Shown: piece after piece, positions 1-9,686 of the stretch
Layout of the letters: the number at the start of each line of letters is the position of its first letter
How positions within the stretch are numbered: position 1 is the stretch's first letter
NCBI RefSeq assembly: GCF_028473745.1
Contig: NZ_CP101137.1
Location: 5,952,001-6,016,000 of the forward strand
From: Streptomyces sp. M92
Lineage (GTDB): Bacteria; Actinomycetota; Actinomycetes; Streptomycetales; Streptomycetaceae
Length of the DNA: 64,000 nt
Direction of reading: 5' to 3'
The notes under the pieces: model-generated
What the model saw: the letters and a program-made list of their open reading frames with translations, nothing else
What the model was told of the DNA's origin: nothing
The model's database searches: none
Translations under genes and position numbers: made by a program

Positions 1-1
1 C

Positions 2-658
2 GCGTCGGTCCACGAGGTGCTCGACCCGCTCGCGGGCGAGCTGGCCGGACGCACCCTGATCAACGTGACGACGACGTCCCCGGCCCAGTCACGGGAGCTG
101 GCCGACTGGGCCGCGCGCGCCGGCGTCGCGTACCTGGACGGCGGCATCATGGCCGTACCGCACATGATCGGCGCGCCCGGCTCGTCGATCCTCTACAGCG
201 GGTCCGCCGACGTCTTCCGTCAGCACAAGCCACTGCTGGACGTCTGGGGAAGCAGTACCTACTTCGGTGAGGACGCCGGGCTGGCGTCGCTGTACGACCT
301 CGCCCTGCTCTCGGGGATGTACGTCATGTTCGCCGGCTTCATGCACGGTGCCGCGATGGTCGCCCCGGCCGGCGTGACGGCGGGCGAGTTCGCCGCCATG
401 GCCGCACCCTGGCTGACCGCCATGACCGGCGCCTTCGAAGGGTTCGCCGAGGTGATCGACGGCGGCGACTACACCGTGCCGGGGCAGCAGAGCCTCGACT
501 TCTCCGACCTCGGCCACATCCTGGCGGCCGGCTCCGAGCAGGGCATCGACAACGACGCGGTCGCCATGGTGCAACGGCTGATCCGGCGTCAGGCCGACGC
601 GGGACATGGGGCCGAGGGGTTCGCCCGGATCTACGAGAGCATCAGGCGACCGGGCTGA
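2..658 (+). CDS. Imine reductase-like NAD(P)-dependent dehydrogenase, C-terminal part
   Basis: The gene is cut by the left window edge; the frame is open from base 2, so the GTG at 17 is probably internal. The visible 218 residues hold the end of the Rossmann domain (segment LINVTTTSP, then YLDGGIMAVPHMIG, as in 6-phosphogluconate/beta-hydroxyacid dehydrogenases) followed by the all-helical dimerisation domain. The segment GLASLYDLALLSGMY matches the region that carries the catalytic Asp/Tyr in imine reductases. Members reduce cyclic imines with NADPH; the natural substrate is usually unknown. The cofactor GxGxxG motif lies outside the window, so nucleotide preference cannot be read. Confidence 0.8.
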   Translation, partial: ASVHEVLDPLAGELAGRTLINVTTTSPAQSRELADWAARAGVAYLDGGIMAVPHMIGAPGSSILYSGSADVFRQHKPLLDVWGSSTYFGEDAGLASLYDLALLSGMYVMFAGFMHGAAMVAPAGVTAGEFAAMAAPWLTAMTGAFEGFAEVIDGGDYTVPGQQSLDFSDLGHILAAGSEQGIDNDAVAMVQRLIRRQADAGHGAEGFARIYESIRRPG

Positions 659-665
659 GCCGACG

Positions 666-995
666 TCACGGGCCGGCGCGGCAGGCGGGCGGACGGGCCT
701 CCAGCACGAGTGCGGTACCGGCCACGGTCCGGTTCTCGTGCATGGTGATCCGCCGGCCGGCCTCGACGTGCCGCCAGTGGGACGGGGTGAGCGGAACGAG
801 CCGGACGGCGGCCCGGCCGCCGGACTCCAGGAAGGGGACGTCCTCGATCCAGAGCCCGGCGATGCTCACCGAAGCGCCCCCGGCGGGTGAGAGGTTGCCG
901 ATGTCCCGCATGGGCCGCAGCACACCGTGGCCGGCGATCGGCGTGCCGCGTCTCGCTTCCGCGGCGGGAGACAGGGTCAGTTCCGCCCGGACCAT
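666..995 (-). CDS. Small protein resembling EF-Tu domain III
   Basis: This 109-residue frame resembles the C-terminal beta-barrel of elongation factor Tu. It begins VRAELTLSP, contains GHGVLRPMRDIG (compare the GYRPQF region) and ends ITMHENRTVAGTALVLE (compare the FAIREGGRTVGAGVV strand). No GTPase domain is present, so it is not a translation factor; similar free-standing domains of unknown role occur in Streptomyces. The ATG at 995 is preceded only by a weak GGAACGGG ribosome site. It is convergent with the dehydrogenase to the left, with 7 bases between the stops. Its 5' end abuts a hydrolase remnant, suggesting a rearrangement at about 1000. Confidence 0.55.
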   Translation of the reverse strand: MVRAELTLSPAAEARRGTPIAGHGVLRPMRDIGNLSPAGGASVSIAGLWIEDVPFLESGGRAAVRLVPLTPSHWRHVEAGRRITMHENRTVAGTALVLEARPPACRAGP

Positions 996-1007
996 CCCGT
1001 TCCGTGC

Positions 1008-1507
1008 CTCGCCCTCGCCGAGCAGCGGCCCGGCCTGGTGACCACGCTGGCACTCGTCAACACCGGCCCCGGCATGGACGCCTTCATCGCCCCGGACGGC
1101 CCCGGGCTCGATCCCGCACGGTGACCACCGGCCGACGACCGGATCCGCCGGTTCGCGAGCACCGGATTCCGCGCGGGTCACCCGATCCCGCAGGAACTCG
1201 TGGACGACCTGCGCGGGATGACGTACCACGCGGTCACCGCCGCCATGCGCGCGTCCACCGCCAACCTGGGCCGGCAGGCGCTCCCCGACCGGCTGGCGGT
1301 CCTCGGCAAACCGCCGCTGGTGGTCTTCGGCGACCAGGACCGCAGATGGCGCCCTTCCTCCGCCGCCGACCACCGCGCGGTGCCCGGGGCGGAGGTGGAG
1401 ATGCTGCCGGGCGCCGTCCACACGCCCATCCTGGAGGAACGCGGCGCACCGCCGGCCTGCCGCTTGCCTTCGCCGGGGCACACGCCACCGGCCGGGGCGC
1501 CCCCTGA
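1008..1507 (+). pseudogene. Decayed alpha/beta hydrolase, C-terminal half
   Basis: Translated fragments read as one alpha/beta-hydrolase C-terminal half. LAEQRPGLVTTLALVNTGPG follows where a nucleophile elbow would be, then a lid region RIRRFASTGFRAGHP, then PPLVVFGDQDRRW (acid-residue strand) and EMLPGAVHTPILEE (catalytic His). The N-terminal half with the Ser is absent. A TGA at 1122-1124 interrupts the frame where a Trp codon would fit, and near 1440 the reading must move to another frame to reach LAFAGAHATGRGAP and a stop at 1507. Truncation, a nonsense codon and a frameshift together argue for real decay. Confidence 0.65.
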
Positions 1508-1634
1508 CCCGTGCTTCTCGCAGCCACTCGGGTACCGCGTCACTCCGAAGGGCGGCTCAGCAGACCCTCATGCCGCAGCAGAGGGTAATGTCCCGATTTG
1601 CTCGGGTCCGGTCCGTCACAGAGGAGAGTTCACG

Positions 1635-3101
1635 GTGAGTGACCTGTACATCGACGGTGAGTGGACCCGGCCGGCGGCCGGCGGGCGGCGCGAGGTGCTC
1701 AATCCGTACGACGCCTCCGTGGTCACCACCGTCGACGAGGCGGACGCCTCCGACGCGGACCGTGCGGTACGGGCCGCCCGCCGGGCCTTCGACGAGGAGG
1801 AGTGGGCGGACGTCCCCACCCGCCGGCGGGCCGACCTGCTGCTGCGCGTGCACTCCCTGCTGCTGCGCGACAAGGAGGACATCGCCCGCACCGAGACGCT
1901 GGACACCGGCAAGACGCTGACCGAGGCGCGTCTCGACGTGGAGGACGTGGCGAACGCCTTCCGCTACTACGGCGAGCTGGCCGACAAGGACGGCGGCCGG
2001 GTCGTGGACGTCGGCCCCGACGTCCTCAGCCGGGTCGTCCACCAGCCGGTCGGGGTGTGCGCCCTCATCGCGCCCTGGAACTACCCGCTGCTCCAGGCAT
2101 CGTGGAAGGTGGCGCCGGCGCTGGCCGCCGGGAACACCGTCGTCCTCAAGCCGAGCGAGGTCACTCCGCTCACCACGATCACCATGGTCCGGCTCATCGA
2201 GGAGGCCGGGGCGCCGCCCGGCGTCGTCAATCTGGTCCTGGGAGCGGGCGCGACCGTCGGCGCCGCCCTCACCAGCCACCCCGAGGTTGACCTGGTGTCC
2301 TTCACCGGCGGTCTCGCCACCGGACGCGGCATCATGGCGGCGGCCGCCGAAGGGCCGAAGAAGGTGGCTCTCGAACTGGGCGGCAAGAACCCCAACGTCG
2401 TCTTCGAGGACGCGGACTTCGCCGCCGCCGTGGACTACGCGCTGGACGCGGCCTTCCTCCACTCCGGCCAGGTCTGTTCCGCCGGTTCCCGACTGCTGGT
2501 GCAGGACGGCCTGTACGACAGGTTCGTCGAGGCCCTCGCCGGCCGGGCCCGGGCGATCCGGCTCGGCAACGGCCTGGACGAGGGCACGGAGAGCGGACCG
2601 CTCAGCTCCGCCGAGCACCGTGACAAGGTCGAGCGGCACATCGCCGCCGCCCTGGAGGAGGGCGCCCGGCTCGTCACCGGGGGCGCCCGTCCGGACGATC
2701 CCGCGCTGAGCCGCGGCTACTTCCTGCTGCCGACCGTGTTCGCGGACTGCGACAGGTCGATGCGCATCGTCCAGGAGGAGGTCTTCGGCCCGGTCGTCAC
2801 CGTCGAGCGCTTCCGCACGGAGGACGAGGCGGTGGAACTGGCCAACGACACCCGCTACGGCCTGGCCGGCGGCGTGTGGACCTCCGACGCGAGCCGCGCC
2901 CAGCGCGTCGCCCAGCGGCTCCGGCACGGCACCGTGTGGATCAACGACTTCCACCCCTACGTGCCGCAGGCGGAGTGGGGCGGCTTCGGTCACTCGGGCG
3001 TGGGGCGTGAGCTGGGGCCCTCCGGGCTGCGGGAGTACCAGGAGGCCAAGCACATCTACCAGAACCTCTCCCCCGCACCCTCCGGCTGGTTCAAGGGCTG
3101 A
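1635..3101 (+). CDS. betB: Betaine aldehyde dehydrogenase
   Basis: A 488-residue NAD(P)-dependent aldehyde dehydrogenase of standard family length. It oxidises betaine aldehyde to glycine betaine, a compatible solute. Visible features are the oxyanion Asn in APWNYP (residue 149), the general base Glu in ALELGGKNP (247), the catalytic Cys in HSGQVCSAG (281) and the C-terminal oligomerisation strand. The GTG at 1635 follows GAGGAGAG; upstream in-frame codons belong to the hydrolase remnant. It is the first gene of an apparent operon with a choline dehydrogenase and a BCCT carrier, which is why the betaine role is preferred over other aldehydes. No BetI-type regulator lies beside it. Confidence 0.88.
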   Translation: MSDLYIDGEWTRPAAGGRREVLNPYDASVVTTVDEADASDADRAVRAARRAFDEEEWADVPTRRRADLLLRVHSLLLRDKEDIARTETLDTGKTLTEARLDVEDVANAFRYYGELADKDGGRVVDVGPDVLSRVVHQPVGVCALIAPWNYPLLQASWKVAPALAAGNTVVLKPSEVTPLTTITMVRLIEEAGAPPGVVNLVLGAGATVGAALTSHPEVDLVSFTGGLATGRGIMAAAAEGPKKVALELGGKNPNVVFEDADFAAAVDYALDAAFLHSGQVCSAGSRLLVQDGLYDRFVEALAGRARAIRLGNGLDEGTESGPLSSAEHRDKVERHIAAALEEGARLVTGGARPDDPALSRGYFLLPTVFADCDRSMRIVQEEVFGPVVTVERFRTEDEAVELANDTRYGLAGGVWTSDASRAQRVAQRLRHGTVWINDFHPYVPQAEWGGFGHSGVGRELGPSGLREYQEAKHIYQNLSPAPSGWFKG

Positions 3102-3143
3102 ACCCGGCGCACCGCGCTCCCTCGGACGGACGAAAGGCACCCT

Positions 3144-4706
3144 ATGGCCACCCCCACCCCGCACGGTCCGGAGACCGCCTACGACTACGTCATCGTCGGC
3201 GGCGGCACCGCCGGATGCGTGCTCGCGGCGCGCCTGAGCGAGGACCCCGAGTGCCGCGTCTGCGTCGTGGAGGGCGGCCCCAGCGACGTCGGCGACGACC
3301 GGATCCTGCGCCTGCGCAACTGGATCAACCTGCTCGGCTCGGAGTTCGACTACGGCTACACCACCGTCGAGCAGCCACGCGGCAACTCCCACATCCTGCA
3401 CTCGCGGGCCCGGGTACTCGGCGGCTGCTCGTCCCACAACACGCTGATCAGCTTCCTGCCCCTCCCCCAGGACCTCGACGACTGGGTGGCCCGGGGCTGC
3501 GCCGGCTGGGACCCGGCGACCGTCCTGCCCTACCGGGACCGGCTGCGCACCAGCATCGTGCCGGTGGCCGAGGCGGACCGCAATCCCATCGCGAAGGACT
3601 TCGTCACCGCCGCGGCGCGCGCCCTGGACGTTCCGGTCGTCGACGACTTCAACGCCGAACCCTTCGCCGACGGCGCCGGCTTCTTCTCCCTGGCCTACGA
3701 GCCGGAGGGCAACCTGCGCTCCTCCGCCTCCGTCGCCTACCTGCACCCCGTGCTCGACCGCCCGAACCTCACCGTCCGCCTGGAAACCTGGGCCCACCGT
3801 CTGCTCACCGACGAAGCCGGGCGGACGACCCGCGTCGCCGTCCGCGGTCCCGACGGCCTCCCCGCCACCGTGCGCGCGGAACGCGAACTGCTCCTGTGCG
3901 CGGGAGCCGTCGACACCCCGCGGCTGCTGCTGCTCTCCGGCATCGGACCCGCCGACCAGTTGCGGGGCCTGGGCATCGACGTGCGGGCCGACCTGCCCGG
4001 GGTGGGCGAGAACCTGCTGGACCATCCCGAGTCGGTGATCGTCTGGGAGACGGCCGGACCGCTGCCGCCGAACTCCGCGATGGACTCCGACGCCGGACTG
4101 TTCCTGCGGCGCGAGACGGGACAGCCGCGGCCGGACCTGATGTTCCACTTCTACCAGGTGCCGTTCACCGTCAACACCGAACGCCTCGGCTACCCCACTC
4201 CGGAACACGGGGTCTGCATGACGCCGAACGTCCCGCGGGCCCGGTCCACCGGGCGCATGTGGCTGCGCAGCAGCAACCCCGCCGAGCATCCCGCGCTCGA
4301 CTTCCGCTACTTCACCGACCCCGAAGGACACGACGAGCGGACCATCGTCGACGGTCTGCGGGTCGCCCGCGAGGTCGCCGCCACCGACCCGCTGCGCGAC
4401 TGGCTGGTTCGCGAGGTGGCGCCCGGCCCGGAGGTGACCTCCTACGCCGATCTGTCGGAGTACGGGCGGCGTGCCGCGCACACCGTCTACCACCCGGCGG
4501 GCACCTGCCGGATGGGGGCGGCGGACGACCCGATGGCCGTCTGCGACCCGGAGTTGAGGCTGCGCGGCGTGGAGGGCGTACGCGTGGTGGACGCGTCGGT
4601 GTTCCCGACCATGCCCACCATCAACCCCATGGTGACGGTGCTGCTCGTCGCCGAACGCGCCGCCGACCTGCTCACCGGCCGCTCCGGTCCGCGGAGACAG
4701 TCATGA
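3144..4706 (+). CDS. betA: GMC oxidoreductase, probable choline dehydrogenase
   Basis: A 520-residue FAD enzyme of the glucose-methanol-choline family. It has the N-terminal ADP-binding motif GGGTAG (19-24), the GMC signature region RARVLGGCSSHN, a second GMC signature GAVDTPRLLLLSGIGP, and the catalytic His-Asn pair in YHPAGTCRMG (H450) and TINPM (N494). With the preceding betB it would convert choline to betaine aldehyde and on to glycine betaine. The start follows a purine-rich GACGAAAGG. Its TGA overlaps the ATG of the transporter (ATGA), implying translational coupling. Substrate choice rests on the neighbours; other GMC alcohol oxidases cannot be excluded. Confidence 0.82.
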   Translation: MATPTPHGPETAYDYVIVGGGTAGCVLAARLSEDPECRVCVVEGGPSDVGDDRILRLRNWINLLGSEFDYGYTTVEQPRGNSHILHSRARVLGGCSSHNTLISFLPLPQDLDDWVARGCAGWDPATVLPYRDRLRTSIVPVAEADRNPIAKDFVTAAARALDVPVVDDFNAEPFADGAGFFSLAYEPEGNLRSSASVAYLHPVLDRPNLTVRLETWAHRLLTDEAGRTTRVAVRGPDGLPATVRAERELLLCAGAVDTPRLLLLSGIGPADQLRGLGIDVRADLPGVGENLLDHPESVIVWETAGPLPPNSAMDSDAGLFLRRETGQPRPDLMFHFYQVPFTVNTERLGYPTPEHGVCMTPNVPRARSTGRMWLRSSNPAEHPALDFRYFTDPEGHDERTIVDGLRVAREVAATDPLRDWLVREVAPGPEVTSYADLSEYGRRAAHTVYHPAGTCRMGAADDPMAVCDPELRLRGVEGVRVVDASVFPTMPTINPMVTVLLVAERAADLLTGRSGPRRQS

Positions 4707-6823
4707 CCGGCGGGCCCCAGCACGTCCCTCACACACCCGAGGAAGCGGCCGAGGAAGCGGCCCCGGCGGGCTCGGGCACGCTCAAGCCCGTGGTCTTCTT
4801 CGGTTCGGCCGCGCTGATCCTCGCGATCTCGCTGTGGGCGATCGTCACACCCTCCGGGGCCGAGAAGGCCATCGGCGTCGCCGTGGACAGGATCTCGTCC
4901 TGGTTCGGGTGGTACTACTTCCTCGCCGCGACGCTGTACCTGGTGTTCGTCGTCTTCATCGGCGTGTCCAAGTACGGCACGGTCAAGCTGGGCCCCAAGC
5001 ACTACAAGCCGGACTACGGCCTCTTCGCCTGGGCGGCGATGCTGTTCGCCGCGGGCATCGGCATCGACCTGATGTTCTTCTCCGTCGCCGGCCCGGTCAG
5101 CCACTACCTCGCGCCGCCGCAGGGCTCCCCGGAGACCATCGAGGCGGCACGCCAGGCGGTGGTGTGGACCCTGTTCCACTACGGCATCACCGGCTGGGCC
5201 ATGTACGCCCTCATGGGCATGGTGCTCGGCTACTTCGCCTTCCGCTACCGGCTGCCGCTGGCGATCCGCTCCGCGCTCTACCCGGTCATCGGCCGCCGCA
5301 TCCACGGGCGGATCGGCGACGCCGTGGACCTGGCGGCCATCATCGGCACCGTGTTCGGCATCTCCGTGTCGCTCGGCATCGGCGTCGTACAGCTCAACTA
5401 CGGGCTGAAGGTCCTGTTCGACGTACCCGAGGGGCTGCCCGCGCAGATCGCACTGATCGTGGTGGCGGTGGTGATGGCCACGGTGTCCGCCGTGGCGGGC
5501 GTCGACAAGGGCATCCGGCGGCTGTCCCAGCTCAACGTCCTGCTCGCCGTCCTGCTCATGCTCTACATCCTGATCGTGGGCGAACCCTTCCGGCTGCTCA
5601 ACGCGCTGGTGCAGAACGTCGGGGACTACGTCAGCGGCTTCCCCTCGATGACCCTGAACACCTTCGCCTACGACCAGCCCACCGAGTGGCTGAACGCGTG
5701 GACGCTCTTCTTCTGGGCCTGGTGGATCGCCTGGGCGCCGTTCGTGGGCCTGTTCCTGGCGCGGATCTCCCGCGGCCGCACCCTGCGCCAGTTCGTCGCC
5801 GCGACGCTGATCATCCCGTTCCTGTTCACCGGTCTCTTCCTGGCGGTCTTCGGCAACAGCGCGCTGTTCGTCGTGCGGGACGGGAACACCGAGTTCGGCC
5901 GGACCGCGATGGCCCTGCCCGAGCAGGGCTTCTACGGGCTGCTGGAGCAGTACCCGGGCGCGTTGTTCAGCGCCGGCCTCGCGACGTTCGTCGGGCTGCT
6001 GCTGTACGTGACCTCCGCGGACTCCGGTGCGCTCGTCATGGGCAATCTCAGTTCCGACCTGCCGACTCCAGTGACGGACGCCGCTCCCTGGATGCGCATC
6101 TTCTGGGCCCTGACGACAGGCCTGCTCACCCTCGCCATGCTCCTCGTGGGAGGCGTGCAGGCGCTGACCGACGCCACCATCATCATGGGTCTGCCGTTCT
6201 CCGTCGTCATGTTCCTGATCATGATCGGGCTCTACCTGGCGTTGCGCACGGAGCGCATGCGGGAAGAGGCACTGACCACCTCGCTCCCGGCGTCGCTGTC
6301 CGGGCGCACCACTCAACAGGGCCCGCCGGGGGCGCGGAACTGGCGGCAGCGCCTGGCGCGGGCCACGACGTTCCCGGGCCGGCGGGCGGCCCGCCGCTTC
6401 GTCGACGACGTGTGCCGTCCCGCGTTCCGCGACGTCGCCGGAGAGCTGCGGGAGCAGGGCGCCGAGGCGACACTCCTGGAGGGCGTCAGCGAGGAGAACG
6501 GCCTCGCGCACGTCGGCCTGAACGTGCCGATCGGGCCGAGCGACGTGTTCGTCTACCGGGTGTGGCCCGTGGAGACGCCGACCCCCGGGTTCGCGACCCG
6601 TTCGGTCAGCACCCACGACACCTATGTGCGCTTCGAGGTCCAGTTGTCCGAGGGCAACCAGGGCTACGACGTGATGGGCTACACGAGGGAGCAGCTCATC
6701 GCCGACGTGCTCGACCAGTACGAGCGCCATCTGGAGTTCTTGCGGTTGCACCACGAGGCGACCAGCCGGTCGGCCCTGCCCGACCACCGCCCCGACGACC
6801 CGGAGGCACACCTGCCGGAGTAG
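4703..6823 (+). CDS. betT: BCCT-family choline/betaine transporter
   Basis: A 706-residue betaine-carnitine-choline transporter with about 12 membrane segments between residues 28 and 510. The BCCT signature around TLFFWAWWIAWAPFVGLF is present. The N-terminus is a short acidic cytoplasmic stretch and the C-terminal ~190 residues form a soluble tail, as in the long BetT-type carriers whose tails take part in osmotic regulation. The ATG at 4703 overlaps the stop of the choline dehydrogenase. In context it would import choline for the two enzymes upstream. The operon ends about 60 bases before the next gene. Confidence 0.87.
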   Translation: MTGGPQHVPHTPEEAAEEAAPAGSGTLKPVVFFGSAALILAISLWAIVTPSGAEKAIGVAVDRISSWFGWYYFLAATLYLVFVVFIGVSKYGTVKLGPKHYKPDYGLFAWAAMLFAAGIGIDLMFFSVAGPVSHYLAPPQGSPETIEAARQAVVWTLFHYGITGWAMYALMGMVLGYFAFRYRLPLAIRSALYPVIGRRIHGRIGDAVDLAAIIGTVFGISVSLGIGVVQLNYGLKVLFDVPEGLPAQIALIVVAVVMATVSAVAGVDKGIRRLSQLNVLLAVLLMLYILIVGEPFRLLNALVQNVGDYVSGFPSMTLNTFAYDQPTEWLNAWTLFFWAWWIAWAPFVGLFLARISRGRTLRQFVAATLIIPFLFTGLFLAVFGNSALFVVRDGNTEFGRTAMALPEQGFYGLLEQYPGALFSAGLATFVGLLLYVTSADSGALVMGNLSSDLPTPVTDAAPWMRIFWALTTGLLTLAMLLVGGVQALTDATIIMGLPFSVVMFLIMIGLYLALRTERMREEALTTSLPASLSGRTTQQGPPGARNWRQRLARATTFPGRRAARRFVDDVCRPAFRDVAGELREQGAEATLLEGVSEENGLAHVGLNVPIGPSDVFVYRVWPVETPTPGFATRSVSTHDTYVRFEVQLSEGNQGYDVMGYTREQLIADVLDQYERHLEFLRLHHEATSRSALPDHRPDDPEAHLPE

Positions 6824-6887
6824 CCCCGCCGGCGGCCACTGCCCCGCGCCTACCAGCCATTCCGCTGGAAAGTGCTAGAAATGGGGT

Positions 6888-9614
6888 ATGCAGGGGCGTT
6901 CCGCTCGAAGGAACCGCGCAGACAGGCCGTCGGCCGACCTGTCCGGTGAGGAGAAGAGCCCGGGCCGGTGGTGGAGAGTGCGTGGGCGCAGCGTCGCCGG
7001 GCAGGTGCTCTTCCTGCAGGTCGTCGTCGCGGTGTTCCTGATCGTGGGGGCCGTCGCGGGGCTGACCCTCCAGGCGCGCAACGACGCCGAAGAGGACGCG
7101 CAGGCGAGGTCACGTGCTGTGGCGGAGACCCTCGCGCACGCGCCGGGCCTCATCGCGGCGCTGGAGTCCGGCGATCCCACGGCCGGGCTGCAGCCGTACG
7201 TGGCCGCGGCCCACAAAGGCACGGGGGTCGATTTCATCGTCGTCATGGCACCGGACGGCACGCGTCTGGCGGACACCGACCCGGGGCTGATCGGCGAGCG
7301 CGCGGAGGGTGTCGAGCGGGCGGCCGGGGGCGAGCCGTTCACCGAGATCTACGAGGGCGATCCGTCGGACGCGGCGCGCGCGGTCGTGCCGGTCACCGGT
7401 GATGGCGGGTCGGTCCTGGGGCTGGTCGCGGCAGGGGTGACTCTCGAGACGGTCGGGCAGTCCCTGCGGGGCCAGATTCCGGTGATCCTGGCCTCGGCGG
7501 GTGTCGCACTGCTCCTCGCCGTCGGCAGTGCCGCCCTGGTCAGCCGACGGCTGCGACGTCAGACGCGGGGCATCGGGCCGAGCGAGATGACCCGGATGTA
7601 CGAACACCACGACGCGGTGCTGCACGCCGTCCGCGAGGGCGTGCTCATCACCGGCGGCGACGGCCGGCTGGTCCTGGCCAACGACGAGGCGCGACGGCTG
7701 CTGGACCTGCCGGAGGACGCCGACGGGCGGCACGTCACGGAGCTGGGCCTGAACCACGCCACGGTCGAACTGCTCCGCTCGGACCGTCCCGTGACGGACC
7801 AGGTGCATCTGGCCGGGGACCGACTGGTGTCCTTCAACACCAGGCGCACCGCCCCGTACGGCGGCCCCTCCGGGAACGTGACGACGCTGCGGGACACCAC
7901 GGAGCTGCGAGCCCTGGCCGGCACGGCGGAGACGGCCCGTGAACGGCTGGACATCCTCCATGAGGCTGGGGTGCGCGTCGGCACCACCCTGAACGTGGTG
8001 CGGACGGCGGAAGAACTGGCGGATGTGGCCGTTCCGCGGTTCGCCGACTTCGTCACCGTGGATCTGCTGGGCGCCGTGACGGGCGGCGAGGAGCCGTCCG
8101 GCGCCCCTGGCCGGATGCGGCGCGCGGCCTTGCGCGGTGTCCGGACGGACCATCCGTTCCGGCCGGCCGGCAGCGTCGTCCCGACCGAGGCCGCGGGCAC
8201 GCCGGCGGCAGCCGCGCCGGCGGGGGCGCGCGCGGTGCTGGAGACCGATCCGGCGGGCGTGCGCGCGTACGGCATCAGCTCGCTGGTCACGGTGCCGTTG
8301 CAGGCCCGCGGCATTCCGCTGGGCCTGGTCCGTTTCTGGCGGACCGGGACCTCGGAGCCCTTCGGCCCGGAGGACCTGACGTTCGCCGAGGAGCTGACCG
8401 CCCGTGCCGCGGTCGCCATCGACAACGCCCGCCGCTTCACCCGCGAGCACACGATGGCGGAGACCCTCCAGCGCAGCCTCCTGCCGCACGCCCTGCCCCA
8501 CCAGAGCGGCCTCGACATCGCCTACCGCTACCTGCCCGCCCAGGCACGGGTCGGCGGCGACTGGTTCGACGTGATCCCCCTGCCCGGTGCCCGGGTGGCG
8601 CTCGTGGTCGGTGACGTCGTCGGGCACGGGCTGCACGCGGCGGCGACCATGGGCCGGCTGCGCACCGCCGTGCAGAACTTCTCGACGCTCGACCTGCCCC
8701 CGGACGAACTCCTCACCCACCTCGACGAATTGGTCAGCCGCCTCGACCAGGAGGATCCCGAGGGCAGAAGCGGGGAGGCGGTCACCGGCGCGACCTGCAT
8801 CTACGCGGTGCACGACCCGGTCTCCGGGCTGTGCAGCATCTCCCGGGCCGGGCACCTCGCCCCCATGCTGGTCCACCCCGACGGCACCGTGGAGACCCCC
8901 GACGTGCCGCTCGCCCCGCCCCTGGGGCTGGGCGGCCTCCCCTTCGAGTCCGCCGAACTGCGCCTGCCCGAGGGCAGCACCCTCGTCCTCTACACCGACG
9001 GTCTGGTCGAGCGGCGCGACCGCGACATCGACACGGGGCTGGAGATGCTGCGCGGCACGCTCGCGGGCGCGCAGGACCGTACTCCGGAGCAGATCTGCGA
9101 GGCGGTGCTCGGCGGTCTGCTGCCCGAGCACCGCCGCGACGACGTCGCGCTGCTCGTCGCCCGCACCAGGCTGCTGGACCGCTCGCACGTCGCCGACTGG
9201 GACGTCCCCCGTGACCCGGCCGCCGTCGGCGCGGTCCGCAACGCGTGCAGCCGTCAACTGGCCGCCTGGGGGCTGGACGACCTCGCGTTCACCACGGAAC
9301 TCGTCCTCAGCGAACTGCTCACGAACGCGATCCGGCACGGTTCGGAACCGATCCACGTGCGGCTGCTCCACGAGCGGGCGCTGATCTGCGAGGTGTCCGA
9401 CGGCAGCAGCACCTCCCCCCATCTGCGCCGGGCGGCCACGACCGACGAGGGCGGACGCGGGCTGTTCCTCGTGGCGCAGCTCGCCCAGCGCTGGGGGACG
9501 CGCTACACGGCGACCGGCAAGGTGGTGTGGACGGAGCAGTCCCTGACGGAACCGACCTCGGCCGAAGGGGCACCGCCCGATCTCGCCGCGTTCCCGGACC
9601 TCGACGACCTGTGA
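6888..9614 (+). CDS. Membrane sensor SpoIIE-type PP2C phosphatase with PAS, GAF and HATPase domains
   Basis: A 908-residue protein. A membrane helix at about 37-58 and another at about 205-226 bracket an extracytoplasmic CitA/DcuS-like sensor domain. Then come a PAS domain (about 240-345), a GAF domain (about 355-505), a SpoIIE/RsbU-type PP2C phosphatase (about 530-745, with GGDWFDVIPL and VGDVVGHG metal-site motifs) and a C-terminal anti-sigma-type ATPase (N-box ELLTNAIRHG, G-box DEGGRGLFL). Such proteins dephosphorylate anti-anti-sigma factors in partner-switching cascades, and the ATPase domain may rephosphorylate them. No sigma factor or anti-anti-sigma gene is adjacent. The sequence TAGAAA ends 6 bases before the ATG, so the mRNA may be leaderless. 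Confidence 0.88.
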   Translation: MQGRSARRNRADRPSADLSGEEKSPGRWWRVRGRSVAGQVLFLQVVVAVFLIVGAVAGLTLQARNDAEEDAQARSRAVAETLAHAPGLIAALESGDPTAGLQPYVAAAHKGTGVDFIVVMAPDGTRLADTDPGLIGERAEGVERAAGGEPFTEIYEGDPSDAARAVVPVTGDGGSVLGLVAAGVTLETVGQSLRGQIPVILASAGVALLLAVGSAALVSRRLRRQTRGIGPSEMTRMYEHHDAVLHAVREGVLITGGDGRLVLANDEARRLLDLPEDADGRHVTELGLNHATVELLRSDRPVTDQVHLAGDRLVSFNTRRTAPYGGPSGNVTTLRDTTELRALAGTAETARERLDILHEAGVRVGTTLNVVRTAEELADVAVPRFADFVTVDLLGAVTGGEEPSGAPGRMRRAALRGVRTDHPFRPAGSVVPTEAAGTPAAAAPAGARAVLETDPAGVRAYGISSLVTVPLQARGIPLGLVRFWRTGTSEPFGPEDLTFAEELTARAAVAIDNARRFTREHTMAETLQRSLLPHALPHQSGLDIAYRYLPAQARVGGDWFDVIPLPGARVALVVGDVVGHGLHAAATMGRLRTAVQNFSTLDLPPDELLTHLDELVSRLDQEDPEGRSGEAVTGATCIYAVHDPVSGLCSISRAGHLAPMLVHPDGTVETPDVPLAPPLGLGGLPFESAELRLPEGSTLVLYTDGLVERRDRDIDTGLEMLRGTLAGAQDRTPEQICEAVLGGLLPEHRRDDVALLVARTRLLDRSHVADWDVPRDPAAVGAVRNACSRQLAAWGLDDLAFTTELVLSELLTNAIRHGSEPIHVRLLHERALICEVSDGSSTSPHLRRAATTDEGGRGLFLVAQLAQRWGTRYTATGKVVWTEQSLTEPTSAEGAPPDLAAFPDLDDL

Positions 9615-9686
9615 CCGCGGGGCTGCGGTTGTGCCCGCCCGGGGGACGGCGGATTCTGTAGGGGAGGAACGGGGCTGGTACCGGCT

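Noticed and set aside
1557..4493. Long antisense frame of 978 codons opposite betB and betA
   Set aside because: It is a GC3-driven shadow: low-complexity Arg/Gly/Val/Asp composition, no family motifs, and it lies wholly antisense to two well-supported genes.
3215..4702. Upstream extension of the transporter frame through betA
   Set aside because: Residues before 4703 are Arg/Pro-rich noise in a second frame of betA; the ATGA overlap gives a natural start.
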